Shown here: positions 20,237-29,986 of the stretch, one piece after another
Numbering within the stretch: the first letter of the stretch is position 1
How the letters are laid out: every line of letters starts with the position of its first letter
Source: Vibrio sp. CB1-14
GTDB taxonomy: Bacteria; Pseudomonadota; Gammaproteobacteria; Enterobacterales; Vibrionaceae
DNA: 64,000 nt
NCBI RefSeq assembly: GCF_040412085.2
Contig: NZ_CP115920.1
Coordinates: 2,666,001 to 2,730,000 of the forward strand
Direction: 5' to 3'
Program-made: the position numbers and the translations under genes
The notes under the pieces: model-generated
Told to the model about the DNA's origin: nothing
The model's input: only the letters and a program-made list of their open reading frames with translations
Databases searched by the model: none

Positions 20237-20326
20237 TTTGCTCTCCTAAATGAGTTCGCAAGCGCTTCAAGTTGGATTGCGAAGCGGCCAGATAGCCGTT
20301 GGCAACGACTGACCGTCTACATCCAC

Positions 20327-20343
20327 CTGATACCCCGTATCAG
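20327..20343. promoter_or_regulatory. Perfect hairpin in the flaA leader
   Basis: CTGATAC-CCC-GTATCAG, a 7-bp perfect stem with a 3-base loop, located between the sigma-54 motif and the flaA start in a leader of roughly 170 bases. The leader is long for a flagellar gene. Confidence 0.5.
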
Positions 20344-20416
20344 ATGGAGTATCTGTTCAAATTCTCTGCCTGAGCCCTGCCAAAACGGCAAAGCACAGTG
20401 GTTCAATTTAGTTAAT

Positions 20417-20431
20417 ACAAATCACGTGCCA
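20417..20431 (-). promoter_or_regulatory. Sigma-54 promoter of flaA
   Basis: The minus strand reads TGGCAC-GTGAT-TTGT, a perfect -24 box with T instead of C at the end of the -12 box. flaA of V. cholerae is sigma-54 dependent. Confidence 0.65.
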
Positions 20432-20531
20432 AGTTTTGGAACCTGAATCATGTTTCGCTTAAGTTATTAACAATCAATAAGTTAAACCCATAGCATTCAT
20501 CACACAGATGCATTCTGGGAAACTTATTGAT

Positions 20532-20570
20532 AAGAGTGGCAATGTGGCTGTACGCTGTTTTGCCGCTCTT
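20532..20570 (-). terminator. Hairpin after flgL
   Basis: AAGAGCGGCAA and TTGCCACTCTT (minus strand) form an 11-bp stem with one mismatch, about 60 bases past the flgL stop. The T run after it is weak. Confidence 0.5.
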
Positions 20571-20632
20571 AACTTTGCATTCCTGCTCCTAAGGCTTGGC
20601 ACATAGGGCAACCGAGAACACAAAGCGAAGAA

Positions 20633-21826
20633 TTATAAATAGTTAAATAAAGTCAGATCTTTGGTCTTACCAAACGCAAGCTGCGAGGCTTGCAGCGCTC
20701 TTGAATTCTCTTCAAATTCAATCACCGCTTTTGAGTAATCCAGATCCTCAAAATTGCTTTTCGAGCGCGCTAGCGAGATTTTGAAATCTTCATGCTGCGC
20801 CTCTTGAATATCTAATGTCCCGAGCCTTGCGCCGGTATCAGTGCGCGCCTTAGTCAAATGCATAAACGCAGTATGAAATTGCTCTGTGGCTTGATGCAGC
20901 TCAGCACTGGCACTGGCATCGGCGACATCGTTATCCATTCCGACAATGGCATCGCGAAACGTATCGAAAACACTAAAGGTTTTTTGTGGTTCAAGCTCAA
21001 TGGCATCACCCGGCGTGATTTGACCTCGAACGCGAATGTTCAACCCTTCGAACTCAACACCAGTTTTCGGATCGTAGTCGTCCGCTTTCACCACTGCGCC
21101 ATCGCGCTCTAGCTGATAGCCAAAGCTATCATTGCCCATATCGACAAAAGTCACTTTGTAGCGGCTCTCATCACTGGCGTTACTGTTGGTGGCTCGTTGC
21201 AATAGCAGCTCTGAAGCATTTTGCAGCTGATAGTTTGCTGAATAGTCGCCAAATGGGTTTTCAATTTCCATAAACAGCTTGCTGCCAGGATCGCTGGTCG
21301 CAATTTCCATGCTGTTTGAAATACGCATCTTGCGTTGGTAGTCATCACCGGCGTACGACATCTTGCCATTGCTATCAACAAAAAACGGCTGAGTACGACT
21401 CTTAGTACCTGCAAACGTGTAGTTGCCGGATTCATCTTGCGTGTTTGCTAGTGCCAAAAAGTTCACCGCCAACTCTTCAATTTGGCGCGCCTTAGCTTCG
21501 CGGTCTTGTGGCGACAGCGCACCGTTGATCGCTTCCATGGTTAAGCGCTTGGCGTGGTCGGCAAATTGCTCGGTTTCACGCAGCATCACTTCTTGATGCT
21601 CTAGACGGTTACGAGACAGCACGATTGAGTCAGTATGCTGGTTTAGCTGTTCGGTTTGCTGACCCACTTTCTGCAGGTAGTGCACCGCTAGCGGATCATC
21701 CGCAGGCTTTTGTAGCTGTTTACCTGACGCTAGCTGCGCCTGGTTGTGGTGAATTTTATTTTCCTGACGACGCAGGTCATTTTGAACAGTTTGATAGTTA
21801 TGAAAACTAGAAATGCGATTCATCAT
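20633..21826 (-). CDS. flgL: Flagellar hook-filament junction protein FlgL
   Basis: A 397-residue HAP3. The flagellin-like N-terminus (MNRISSFHNYQTVQNDLRRQENKI, LASGKQLQKPADDP) and C-terminus (DYSKAVIEFEENSRALQASQLAF) are clear. It joins the hook (via FlgK) to the filament and precedes the flagellin genes. AGGAGGT overlapping the flgK stop region serves as its ribosome binding site. Two adjacent ATG codons make the exact start uncertain by one residue. Confidence 0.96.
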   Translation of the reverse strand: MMNRISSFHNYQTVQNDLRRQENKIHHNQAQLASGKQLQKPADDPLAVHYLQKVGQQTEQLNQHTDSIVLSRNRLEHQEVMLRETEQFADHAKRLTMEAINGALSPQDREAKARQIEELAVNFLALANTQDESGNYTFAGTKSRTQPFFVDSNGKMSYAGDDYQRKMRISNSMEIATSDPGSKLFMEIENPFGDYSANYQLQNASELLLQRATNSNASDESRYKVTFVDMGNDSFGYQLERDGAVVKADDYDPKTGVEFEGLNIRVRGQITPGDAIELEPQKTFSVFDTFRDAIVGMDNDVADASASAELHQATEQFHTAFMHLTKARTDTGARLGTLDIQEAQHEDFKISLARSKSNFEDLDYSKAVIEFEENSRALQASQLAFGKTKDLTLFNYL

Positions 21827-21839
21827 GTTCCATTACCTC

Positions 21840-23720
21840 CTATCGCAATGCCAAAATGGTATCGAAGGTTTCATTGGCCGCCTGCATCACGCGTGATGAG
21901 GCCATATACGCCTGCTGAAACTTCATCATATTTGCCGCTTCTTCATCTAGGTTTACCCCAGAGATGGACGCGATACGGCTTTTCGCCGATTCGTGTTCAA
22001 GATTGGCCACTTCTTGCAATCGAGTTGCCGTAGACGCTTTCAGGCCAACCTCGGTATTTAGATTGTGATAAACATCGATTACCGTCGAGTTACCACCATT
22101 CAACGTTTTGTCTGTTTGAATGTTGATCATTTTGCGAAGGTTACCGTTATCACCTTGCGCTGGGTTTAGGTTTGCGGCAAACCGGTCGTTGGGTAGCGCG
22201 CCATCAGTCAGCTCAAAGGTCGTGCCCAAGATGGTAACAGGATCGGTTGGCGGATATAGCTGAGGCGTCAGTAATACATTGCCTTGCTTATCCGTGACTG
22301 CAAATTCTTTCCCGGTTGGCGATACATGGACTTCGAACTCACGAAGTTGGCCTGCGCCAAGAATGGTAAATTTAGCGTTACCTTGAGCACGTGTAGAAGA
22401 AGCCTCAAAGCTGTTTGCAGCGATAGTTTTTGGATCATCGGTCGCCATTTTCATCGTCGCAGCGCCATTTCGCGTAGGTCTTAGCAGGACTTGCTCACCT
22501 ACTTCAGGGGCGTTTTTGATGTTGACCAGCATGCCATCTAGATAAAACGCACCCGAGCTAACATTCACGTCCACGGTTTGCTTTTCACCATTTGGTTTGG
22601 TGACCAAGTAGTTATTGCCATCAAATCGCAGCTCGTATTCACCGCCTTGCAGTTCGCTCGTATCGGCAATGTATACCGCCATATCGGCTTTAGAGTTTGG
22701 CGCAGTCACCACTCGTGATTTGGCAATCACTTCGCTATTTACGTCAACGAAAATGTCGGCACCCACTTGACCATTAAGATCCAAACCTTGATTTTGCAAC
22801 TTGTTGACTTCAAAAGAGAACGCGGTGGCGAGCTTACCTAACTCGTCCATAATGAATGGGATCTCTTTATCACGCAGATCCAACATCCCTTCGATCTTAC
22901 CGCCAATGTCATCGGCTTTGATTGGTTTGATCCCCTTGCCTTCGACCATGGCTAAGCGTCTTTGGTGAACGTCGGGCGAGCCGTCGATCATCTTCAATTG
23001 GCTTGCTTCCGTGCCAGAGACTAGAGTGTGGCCATTGCCAATGTGAACATTAAACCCTTCTGATTGAGCCTTAGGTGTCACCGTTACTTTGGTGTACTCC
23101 GATAGCTCTTTGATAAGCAGCTCGTGCTTATCCATCAAATCAATGTGCGGCCCTGGTGTTCTCACCATTAGACGATGAACGTCGCGGATCTCATGAGCAA
23201 GCTGGTTAACACGCTCAATACCCATATCCAACTTTTTGTTGGCGGTATCGGCTTGCTGACGCATCGATTCGTGAAAGTTGTTCATGGTTTGACGAATCAA
23301 ATCCGCCTTTTCAAGCACCACAGTACGAGCACCAATATCATTCGGTGTATCGGCAAGCGTTTTGACTGAATCAAACCAGTCATTAAGGTTTTCTGGAATT
23401 TTTTTCGACGCCACCGATGACAGCATGCCCGACAACAAATCGAGATTGGACAAGCTCTCATTGCGAAAATTCATCTGAGTGGTGGCCATATTGAGCTCTT
23501 TGACGGCAAACTGATCCCAAGAGCGGCGAACATTTTCCACATGCACACCCATACCGTAGGTTTGCCCACCAAACTGCCTAGGGTCACTGGTACCCTGAAC
23601 TACAGATTGACGGCTGTAACCATCTGTATTTGCATTAGAAATGTTATGACCAGTCGTGGTTAACTGTCTCTGAGCTGTGAGTACACTTTGTGACCCTAAG
23701 TTCAGAAGATCTGACGCCAT
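21840..23720 (-). CDS. flgK: Flagellar hook-associated protein FlgK
   Basis: A 626-residue HAP1, first of the flgKL operon. The N-terminal rod-type motif (MASDLLNLGSQSVLTAQRQL, GHNISNANTDGYSRQSV) and C-terminal SISGVNLDEEAANMMKFQQAYMASSRVMQ are diagnostic. The ATG at 23720 follows TGGGGGCGAT and fits the family start. An in-frame ATG ten codons earlier does not. Sigma-54 and a leader hairpin lie upstream. Confidence 0.97.
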   Translation of the reverse strand: MASDLLNLGSQSVLTAQRQLTTTGHNISNANTDGYSRQSVVQGTSDPRQFGGQTYGMGVHVENVRRSWDQFAVKELNMATTQMNFRNESLSNLDLLSGMLSSVASKKIPENLNDWFDSVKTLADTPNDIGARTVVLEKADLIRQTMNNFHESMRQQADTANKKLDMGIERVNQLAHEIRDVHRLMVRTPGPHIDLMDKHELLIKELSEYTKVTVTPKAQSEGFNVHIGNGHTLVSGTEASQLKMIDGSPDVHQRRLAMVEGKGIKPIKADDIGGKIEGMLDLRDKEIPFIMDELGKLATAFSFEVNKLQNQGLDLNGQVGADIFVDVNSEVIAKSRVVTAPNSKADMAVYIADTSELQGGEYELRFDGNNYLVTKPNGEKQTVDVNVSSGAFYLDGMLVNIKNAPEVGEQVLLRPTRNGAATMKMATDDPKTIAANSFEASSTRAQGNAKFTILGAGQLREFEVHVSPTGKEFAVTDKQGNVLLTPQLYPPTDPVTILGTTFELTDGALPNDRFAANLNPAQGDNGNLRKMINIQTDKTLNGGNSTVIDVYHNLNTEVGLKASTATRLQEVANLEHESAKSRIASISGVNLDEEAANMMKFQQAYMASSRVMQAANETFDTILALR

Positions 23721-23743
23721 ATCGCCCCCAAAAACCTCAAAAT

Positions 23744-23770
23744 CGGGCAATAATCATCATGATTTGCCCG
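23744..23770. promoter_or_regulatory. Inverted repeat in the flgK leader
   Basis: CGGGCAA and TTGCCCG separated by 13 bases, lying between the flgK sigma-54 motif and its start codon. It could be an RNA hairpin or a protein site. Confidence 0.4.
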
Positions 23771-23786
23771 TCGTTGATAGTTAAAA

Positions 23787-23802
23787 TGCAACATGTATGC
23801 CA
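23787..23802 (-). promoter_or_regulatory. Sigma-54 promoter of flgKL
   Basis: The minus strand reads TGGCAT-ACATG-TTGCA, one base from TGGCAC-N5-TTGCW, about 70 bases before flgK. Confidence 0.8.
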
Positions 23803-23883
23803 GTTGCTAGAAAATGCCGGAAGCGAATGTTTTTATGGATAAAAAACGACCGATGAACGACCGTTTTCTTAAGCTAGAAACGA

Positions 23884-23911
23884 CATCGCTCGGCAAAGAT
23901 GCCGAGCGATG
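23884..23911 (-). terminator. Strong hairpin after flgJ
   Basis: CATCGCTCGGCA-4-TGCCGAGCGATG is a perfect 12-bp stem 23 bases past the flgJ stop. The following bases (TCGTTTC) make only a weak T run, but position and strength fit a terminator that insulates flgKL. Confidence 0.7.
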
Positions 23912-23933
23912 GTAATTAGAATCTTGATGACAA

Positions 23934-24878
23934 CTAAAGCGCCATGTCATCAATCTGCTTTTTAACCCTAAGTACCTTATCGGCATAGCTTGGGTCGGTG
24001 GCGTAACCTGCTTGATGAATATCACGAATGAATGACTCAGAGCCTTCACTGCGATTTAGTGCCGATTGGTAGCGTGGGTTTTCATTCAAGAACTGCACAT
24101 AGTCATTAAAGCTATCTTCATAGGTGCGATAAGAGCGGAATGCAGCACGCTCTTGCACTGGCACATTTTGGTGGTATTCCAGAGTTTGCGTTGCCACCTT
24201 ATCACCACCCCAACTGCGATCTGCTTTGATGTTGAACAGGTTGTTACTGCTACCTTGGCTATTGTTGACCACTTTTTGTCCCCAGCCCGTTTCCAGTGCC
24301 GCTTGCGCTAGAAGGAGTGAAGAGTCCACACCCAAAGAACTCGCGGCGCGATCGGCGTAAGGTTTCAGTGAGCTCACAAAAGTCTCTGGCGTTGCAAAAT
24401 CGACTTGTTTGGCGTTCGTTCTTGTTCCATCAAGTCCCAATGCTGCAGCTGTACGACGCGCCTTAGCTTCATCGTACTTGGCTTCACGCTCTGGCAAATC
24501 AAACGACTCATTGCGCACACGAAGTTCATGATTGCTTGCCGATTGAGCTTCAGGCGCACGTGCCGCACCAAGCTGAGCAACAATCATGTCCGCAAGCCCA
24601 AGAGAGCCATTCGCGCTTAGCTCACTCGACATCTGTTCATCGAGCATTTGACGATAAAACTGGTTGTTTTGGTTCATGGATAAGTCTGACTCGAAATGGG
24701 TATTCGCATCACGCATCGACTTAAGCATCATGGTGGTAAAGATTGACTCGAACTGACGCGCTGCCGCTTTCAGCGCTGCGTCATCGTCCCCTTCTTTACC
24801 GCTGACAGCTTGCTGACGAAGTTTGTCTAGGCTACCGATATCGTGAATAAATCCGATATCGTTGGGATTTTTCATCAT
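23934..24878 (-). CDS. flgJ: Rod cap and peptidoglycan hydrolase FlgJ
   Basis: A 314-residue bifunctional protein. The N-terminal rod-cap domain (AARQFESIFTTMMLKSMRDAN, MLDEQMSSELSANGSLGLADMI) scaffolds rod assembly. The C-terminal glucosaminidase domain (about 165-310) has LLAQAALETGWGQKVV, containing the catalytic Glu, and NLFNIKADRSW. It opens the peptidoglycan for the rod. It overlaps no gene and is the last of the flgF-J unit, ten bases from flgI. Confidence 0.97.
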   Translation of the reverse strand: MMKNPNDIGFIHDIGSLDKLRQQAVSGKEGDDDAALKAAARQFESIFTTMMLKSMRDANTHFESDLSMNQNNQFYRQMLDEQMSSELSANGSLGLADMIVAQLGAARAPEAQSASNHELRVRNESFDLPEREAKYDEAKARRTAAALGLDGTRTNAKQVDFATPETFVSSLKPYADRAASSLGVDSSLLLAQAALETGWGQKVVNNSQGSSNNLFNIKADRSWGGDKVATQTLEYHQNVPVQERAAFRSYRTYEDSFNDYVQFLNENPRYQSALNRSEGSESFIRDIHQAGYATDPSYADKVLRVKKQIDDMAL

Positions 24879-24888
24879 GTTAGCGCTC

Positions 24889-25980
24889 CTAGATTACGAT
24901 CAGCTGGCCTTCGATAGCGCCTGCTTGTTTTAACGCTTGTAGGATAGCCATGAGATCCGATGGCGCCGCGCCTACTTCATTCACCGCACGCACCAAATCA
25001 TCCAGTGTTAAACCCGGCTCAAACTTAAACATTTTGCCTGATCCTTCAGTCACTTGAATGTCTGAATTAGGCACAACCACCGTTTCACCACCAGCGAATG
25101 CGTTAGGCTGACTAACACGTAGGTTTTCTTTAATGGCGACCGTCATACCGCCGTGAGTCACTGCCGCTGCTTTTAGCTTGACGTGTTTACCCACAACGAT
25201 GGTGCCAGTTCGAGAGTTAACAATGATTTTTGCGCCGCTGTCGGCGGTATCAAATTCCACGTTTTCAACCGCAGATAGGAAGGCAACGCGCTGGCTTAAG
25301 TCACGTGGCGCACGAACGCGTACCGAAGTTGCATCCAATGCGTTCGCCATTTGCGGCCCCAAGAAGTCATTGATGGCATTCGCCATGTTTTGTGCAGTGG
25401 TAAAGTCTGACTCTAGTAGGTTAAAGGTGATGTAGTCACCGCGAGAAAATGGGCTTGGTACTTCACGTTCGACCGTCGCACCACTTGAAATCATACCTAC
25501 AACTGGGTTGTTACCAACAATCTTTGAGCCATCTAGACCTTCGGCACTAAAGCCACTCACAACCAGGTTACCCTGAGCGACCGCATAAACCTCACCATCC
25601 AAACCTTGCATGAAGGTTTGCATCAGTGTGCCGCCGCGGAGGCTTTTTGCCGCGCCGATAGAGGACACGGTGACATCAATCTTTTGCCCCGGCTTTGAGA
25701 AAGCCGGCAACTCTGCGGTTACAATCACCGCGGCCACGTTTTTGAACTTAGGCTTGAAACCGATCGGCATTTGAATACCGAATTTTTCCAGCATTGAACG
25801 AAAGCTCTGCTCGGTAAACGGCGTTTTTTCACCGGTACCTGGTAGACCCGTTACCAGACCATAACCCACCAGTTGGTTACTACGCACACCGGCAACTTCT
25901 GACACATCCTTGATGCGTGCCGCTTGCACACTTGCCGCGGCAAAGCACAAACCCAATAGTAAAAACGTAAACTTTTTCAT
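24889..25980 (-). CDS. flgI: Flagellar P-ring protein FlgI
   Basis: A 363-residue periplasmic ring protein with a cleavable signal peptide ([20 protein letters not shown]). The mature start [23 protein letters not shown] is the FlgI signature, and the end [22 protein letters not shown] is conserved. It forms the P ring as a bushing for the rod. The T-ring and H-ring proteins encoded later in the locus (FlgT, FlgO, FlgP) build on it. Confidence 0.97.
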   Translation of the reverse strand: MKKFTFLLLGLCFAAASVQAARIKDVSEVAGVRSNQLVGYGLVTGLPGTGEKTPFTEQSFRSMLEKFGIQMPIGFKPKFKNVAAVIVTAELPAFSKPGQKIDVTVSSIGAAKSLRGGTLMQTFMQGLDGEVYAVAQGNLVVSGFSAEGLDGSKIVGNNPVVGMISSGATVEREVPSPFSRGDYITFNLLESDFTTAQNMANAINDFLGPQMANALDATSVRVRAPRDLSQRVAFLSAVENVEFDTADSGAKIIVNSRTGTIVVGKHVKLKAAAVTHGGMTVAIKENLRVSQPNAFAGGETVVVPNSDIQVTEGSGKMFKFEPGLTLDDLVRAVNEVGAAPSDLMAILQALKQAGAIEGQLIVI

Positions 25981-26050
25981 GATGTTACCCTAAAAACAAA
26001 CAAACCCTCTTAGGAGAGGGTTTGCCGCTTACGATTCGATTAATCCACTC

Positions 26051-26824
26051 CTATAGGGAGACATTAAAAAATCGTGCCAAGAATCCAGGTTCTTGCATAT
26101 CTTGTTGAGTTCCAGTGCCAGAATACTGAATTCGTGCGTTAGAAATACGATTTGACGCAATGGTGTTATCAAACTCAATGTCATCTGGACGAATGGTGCC
26201 ACTAAGTCGAATGTACTCGTCACCGGTATTCAATGTTAACCATTTTTCGCCGCGAATCACCAGATTGCCATTTGCCAATACCTCAATGACTTCAACGGTA
26301 ATTGAACCAGAAATGCTGTTGCTTTGGTTTGCTGATGCATTGCCTTTAAAGTTATTGTCGTTTTTAAGCTCATAAGAGAAGTCATAGTCGTTAATCGTCA
26401 CCGGACGACCACCCACCGCCAATGGCTCCATAGATGAGTCATTGGCTTTCGACAAATCGGCATCGGCACTTTTTGCCGCTTTGGTGGCTTCATTCAGCTC
26501 GACAGTGATGATGTCGCCAATACCACGTGGTTTGGAATCATCATACCAATCGCGAGCGTAATTGGTGTTAAACAGTGAACCTGTCGCCGCCGCATAATGC
26601 TCTGGCTTATTTTTTGGGTGAATCGGCGCCCAGGCAGGATCGTCAGCAACCGGATCCGTTCGGCCGCGTAGCGTATCCACAATGCCAGTTGATTGAGAGC
26701 GATCACCCTCGACGGCATCAACCGCTGTGGTGCTATCAGCGACTTCGTCGACAGTTTCTTGCGGGCCAAACTGCGCACAACCAGACAACACAGCCAATAG
26801 CGAGATACAAAACAGTTTTTTCAT
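26051..26824 (-). CDS. flgH: Flagellar L-ring lipoprotein FlgH
   Basis: A 257-residue outer-membrane ring lipoprotein. The lipobox LSGC follows a short signal peptide ([16 protein letters not shown]). Conserved features are [31 protein letters not shown] and the C-terminal [24 protein letters not shown]. It forms the L ring around the rod. The gap to flgI carries a short inverted repeat AACCCTCTTAGGAGAGGGTT. Confidence 0.97.
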   Translation of the reverse strand: MKKLFCISLLAVLSGCAQFGPQETVDEVADSTTAVDAVEGDRSQSTGIVDTLRGRTDPVADDPAWAPIHPKNKPEHYAAATGSLFNTNYARDWYDDSKPRGIGDIITVELNEATKAAKSADADLSKANDSSMEPLAVGGRPVTINDYDFSYELKNDNNFKGNASANQSNSISGSITVEVIEVLANGNLVIRGEKWLTLNTGDEYIRLSGTIRPDDIEFDNTIASNRISNARIQYSGTGTQQDMQEPGFLARFFNVSL

Positions 26825-26839
26825 AAGTCAGGCCTCTAG

Positions 26840-27628
26840 CTACAGCTGCTGGTTAGCAAAGCTCATCATCTTGTCAACTGACGAGATCACTTTGGAGTTC
26901 ATTTCATACACGCGCTGCGCTTCAATCATGTTGACCAGTTCTTCCGTCACGTTCACGTTTGATGTTTCTAGTGTTGATTGACGAATTTTACCAAAGCCAT
27001 CAAGACCTGGAATGCCTTCGTTTGGATCGCCACTGGCGCCCGTTGGCAAGTAAAGGTTTTGACCAATCGGCTCAAGGCCGCCTGGGTTAATAAAATCAAC
27101 GGTCGTGATGTTACCGACCACTTGATTATCTTGTTGGCCACGCACACGTACTGACACTTCACCATCCGTACCCACGGTAATCGAAATTGCATCTTCTGGA
27201 ATGGCAATTTCTGGCTCTAGCGCATAACCTGCACCCGACGTCACAATGATGCCTTCATCGTTTAACGTGAACTGACCATTACGGCTATAACCGATGTTGC
27301 CGTCTGGCATCAGTACTTGGAAGAAACCATCGCCTTCAATCATCATATCTAGACTGTTCGTCGTGGTTTGTGCATTGCCTGGTGTGTGGATTTTCTGGGT
27401 CGCAACCACTTTTGAACCGGCACCTAACATTAAGCCACTTGGCAGCTCTGTGTTTTGCGATGACTGACCACCAGGTTGATTAATGTTTTGATAAAACAGA
27501 TCTTCAAATACCGCGCGGCTTTTCTTGTAGCCAACGGTTGAGGCGTTCGCCAAGTTGTTTGAGATGGTTGAAATATTGGTTTGCTGCGCGTCTAAGCCAG
27601 TCTTACTTACCCAAAGTGCCGGATGCAT
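26840..27628 (-). CDS. flgG: Distal rod protein FlgG
   Basis: A 262-residue axial rod protein. The start MHPALWVSKTGLDAQQTNISTISNNLAN, DGFFQVLMPDGNIGYSRNGQF and the end NVTEELVNMIEAQRVYEMNSKVISSVDKMM are typical for the distal rod subunit. It is in the flgF-G-H-I-J unit. Confidence 0.97.
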   Translation of the reverse strand: MHPALWVSKTGLDAQQTNISTISNNLANASTVGYKKSRAVFEDLFYQNINQPGGQSSQNTELPSGLMLGAGSKVVATQKIHTPGNAQTTTNSLDMMIEGDGFFQVLMPDGNIGYSRNGQFTLNDEGIIVTSGAGYALEPEIAIPEDAISITVGTDGEVSVRVRGQQDNQVVGNITTVDFINPGGLEPIGQNLYLPTGASGDPNEGIPGLDGFGKIRQSTLETSNVNVTEELVNMIEAQRVYEMNSKVISSVDKMMSFANQQL

Positions 27629-27652
27629 ATTCTTCCCCTATGTCCTTACCAA

Positions 27653-28402
27653 TTAACCCATGCGAAGCAGTGAATCAGACGCTTTGTCCATGTCTTCTGC
27701 TGTGCTCATGAGTTTCACCTGCATCTCAAACTGACGCTGCAGATCAATTAAACTTGTCATCTCACCAACGGCATTCACGTTACTGCCCTCAACCGCGCCG
27801 GTCATCACTTGCACGGCGGCAGACGCTTCAAAACCAAGCGCAGGATCTTTGCTGCGGAACAAACCGTTAGTGTCTTTGAATAGTGAGCGGTTATCTGTGT
27901 TGGTGAGTTTGATTCGATCCACCACTTCCATCTCATCTGCTGGCGCGTCTTGAGGAATAACCGATACCGTGCCATCACGGCCGATTTCGATTTTTCTTAG
28001 TGGGATTGGCACCGTGATCGGTGTACCACGCTCACCAAGAACCAAATGGCCGTTGCTGTTCGCTAGAAGACCATTTTGATCAACACGCAAACTGCCGTTA
28101 CGGGTGAGGCCTTCTTTGCCGGTTTTATCCAGCACAGAAATCCAACCTTGGCCTTCAATGGTGACATCGAGATCACGACCTGTGGTCACAACACTGCCCT
28201 GCTCAAAGCTATGGCCTGGACGCTCTGTCATGCTAAACACACGGCTTGGCAACCCTTCGCCATACGCTTGCATTGAGCGCGCTTGGGCAAGGTCGGCACG
28301 AAAGCCAGGTGTGCTTGCGTTAGCAAGGTTGTTCGCTCTTAGCTGCAAAGCTTGCATATTTTGCTTCGCTCCGCTCATGGCGAGATACAGGGCACGATCC
28401 AT
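27653..28402 (-). CDS. flgF: Proximal rod protein FlgF
   Basis: A 249-residue rod protein. It starts MDRALYLAMSGAKQNMQALQLRANNLAN and ends with the rod-type SLIDLQRQFEMQVKLMSTAEDMD. The ATG at 28402 is used because GGAG lies eight bases upstream. An earlier in-frame ATG at 28417 would place the ribosome site inside the gene. It opens the flgFGHIJ unit under its own sigma-54 motif. Confidence 0.96.
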   Translation of the reverse strand: MDRALYLAMSGAKQNMQALQLRANNLANASTPGFRADLAQARSMQAYGEGLPSRVFSMTERPGHSFEQGSVVTTGRDLDVTIEGQGWISVLDKTGKEGLTRNGSLRVDQNGLLANSNGHLVLGERGTPITVPIPLRKIEIGRDGTVSVIPQDAPADEMEVVDRIKLTNTDNRSLFKDTNGLFRSKDPALGFEASAAVQVMTGAVEGSNVNAVGEMTSLIDLQRQFEMQVKLMSTAEDMDKASDSLLRMG

Positions 28403-28437
28403 TGATAGCTCCAACATTCAAAGTACTAGAGCGTTAA

Positions 28438-28454
28438 AGCAATCTCTGTGCCAA
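28438..28454 (-). promoter_or_regulatory. Sigma-54 promoter of flgF
   Basis: The minus strand reads TGGCAC with AGAGA-TTGCT following, a perfect match to the sigma-54 consensus, about 40 bases before the flgF start. Confidence 0.88.
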
Positions 28455-28513
28455 AAAATATTATTTATATTTATCAGTAATATAGGAAGATTTTATAGGC
28501 ATAATTGCCAGAT

Positions 28514-28582
28514 CGGCAAGGGCGGCAGGCGCGGCAATGGCAAAGGAAAACGGCAACGCGGCACCGGGCGGCAAAGCATTGC
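28514..28582. repeat. Run of degenerate GGCA(A) words upstream of the flgF promoter
   Basis: Seven copies of CGGCA or close variants occur in about 65 bases, some reading CGGCAA (TTGCCG on the transcribed strand). The stretch is GC rich against an AT-rich surrounding and lies 60-140 bases upstream of the flgF sigma-54 promoter, the usual place of enhancer sites. Confidence 0.5.
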
Positions 28583-28655
28583 TGAAAAAACGCACAAAGC
28601 CGCGTGACAGGCAAACGCCCATCACGCGGTCAATCAATTGTCGAGCTAGGTCCGA

Positions 28656-29960
28656 TTAACGAATTTGCAGGATGTTTTGTTGCAGCTGGTTATGTACATC
28701 CAATGCACGAGAGTTCGCTTGAAAGTTACGCTGCGCTGAAATCAAATCCACCAGCTCTTGAGTCATGTCGATATTCGACTGCTCAAGGGTGCCGTTATTA
28801 ACGGTACCAAAAGAGCCTTTGTTGGATTCACCCCAGATCTTTTCACCAGATGCAGAAGTCGAATCCCACTGAGTACCGCCTTTCTTGTCAAGGCCTTGCT
28901 CGTTTGCAACTCGAACCAATGCCACACGGCCAAGGTTCACGTTTTTGCCGTTTGAGTAAGTACCCAACACGTTGCCTGCTTCATCAAAATCAACTTTAGT
29001 CAAAAAGCCTGGCATCGCGCCATCTTCATCCAGCTTAGTGATTTCAAACGGAGCAGCAAATGATGTATGTGTGCCCAGCTTCAGGTTAATTGCCTGTGAA
29101 GGATCAGCGTCGTTCAAATCAATACCTGCGGTCGCGAAATCAACGGTTTTCACTGGCGCGCCACCATTCACCTGGTTAAAGGTGCCATCATTTTTAAATG
29201 TAATGGAGTGACCCACGTGGCCGTTTGCTGCCGTCGTATCACCACCGTCAATGTTCAGTGGCTTTTCACCCTGACCATCCGTTAGTGTGTAGAACGCATT
29301 CCAAGTGTTTGGCGTGGCTGGGTTGCTTGACTTGAGGTAGTAGGTGGTCATCTTGTAAGACTGACCTTTTGAATCGGTCACTGTTACCGATGTTGCACGG
29401 TCATAAGACGTTTCATCGTTAAAGTTAAACAGTGTCGGATCGTTTTCTTCCGCGCTCGCTGGCAGGTTCGCACCTAGTTCAACGTTCTTCGTCGCTTCAG
29501 GAACACCATATTCCGCTCGAACTTCAATCGGCTCTGCTTCATAAGAAGTCACTTGGTCAGTTTTTGGATCGACCTTATAACCAAGCAGGAACTCATCGTT
29601 AGACGTTACGAGCATGTTATCTTTGTTTAAGTGAAACGCACCGTTACGCGTCAGTTCGTTTTGCTGCGGAGTAAGGCGATCTTTTGCCACTGCAAAGAAA
29701 CCTGTGCCGCTGATACGAAGATCCATTGGGTTGTTGGTATAAATACTTGACCCTTCATGGAACTGCTGCGCGACTTTGCTCGCCTGCGCACCGCCACCCG
29801 GAGTGGTTTTTGCGTTAGTGAACAAAGAGTTTGAGTACACATCACCAAATTCAGCACGCGACTCTTTAAAGCCGTATGTGTTGGCGTTGGCAATGTTGTT
29901 ACTGGTGGTGTTCAGATCTAGCTGTGCCGCAGATAGACCGCTTAAAGATACATATGACAT
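28656..29960 (-). CDS. flgE: Flagellar hook protein FlgE
   Basis: A 434-residue hook subunit. The N-terminus MSYVSLSGLSAAQLDLNTTSNNIANANTYGFKESRAEF and C-terminus SNIDMTQELVDLISAQRNFQANSRALDVHNQLQQ are the rod-hook signatures. A variable region lies between. It closes the flgBCDE operon. A 253-bp gap to flgF contains the flgF promoter and the GGCAA-rich stretch. Confidence 0.97.
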   Translation of the reverse strand: MSYVSLSGLSAAQLDLNTTSNNIANANTYGFKESRAEFGDVYSNSLFTNAKTTPGGGAQASKVAQQFHEGSSIYTNNPMDLRISGTGFFAVAKDRLTPQQNELTRNGAFHLNKDNMLVTSNDEFLLGYKVDPKTDQVTSYEAEPIEVRAEYGVPEATKNVELGANLPASAEENDPTLFNFNDETSYDRATSVTVTDSKGQSYKMTTYYLKSSNPATPNTWNAFYTLTDGQGEKPLNIDGGDTTAANGHVGHSITFKNDGTFNQVNGGAPVKTVDFATAGIDLNDADPSQAINLKLGTHTSFAAPFEITKLDEDGAMPGFLTKVDFDEAGNVLGTYSNGKNVNLGRVALVRVANEQGLDKKGGTQWDSTSASGEKIWGESNKGSFGTVNNGTLEQSNIDMTQELVDLISAQRNFQANSRALDVHNQLQQNILQIR

Positions 29961-29986
29961 TCCTAATCTCCTAATCTAACCAGCGG

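Larger units (their letters stand above)
20237..20632. other. flaA upstream region (396 bp)
   Basis: Between flgL and flaA lie the flgL terminator-like hairpin, the flaA sigma-54 promoter and a long flaA leader with a hairpin. No coding frame is supported. Confidence 0.7.
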
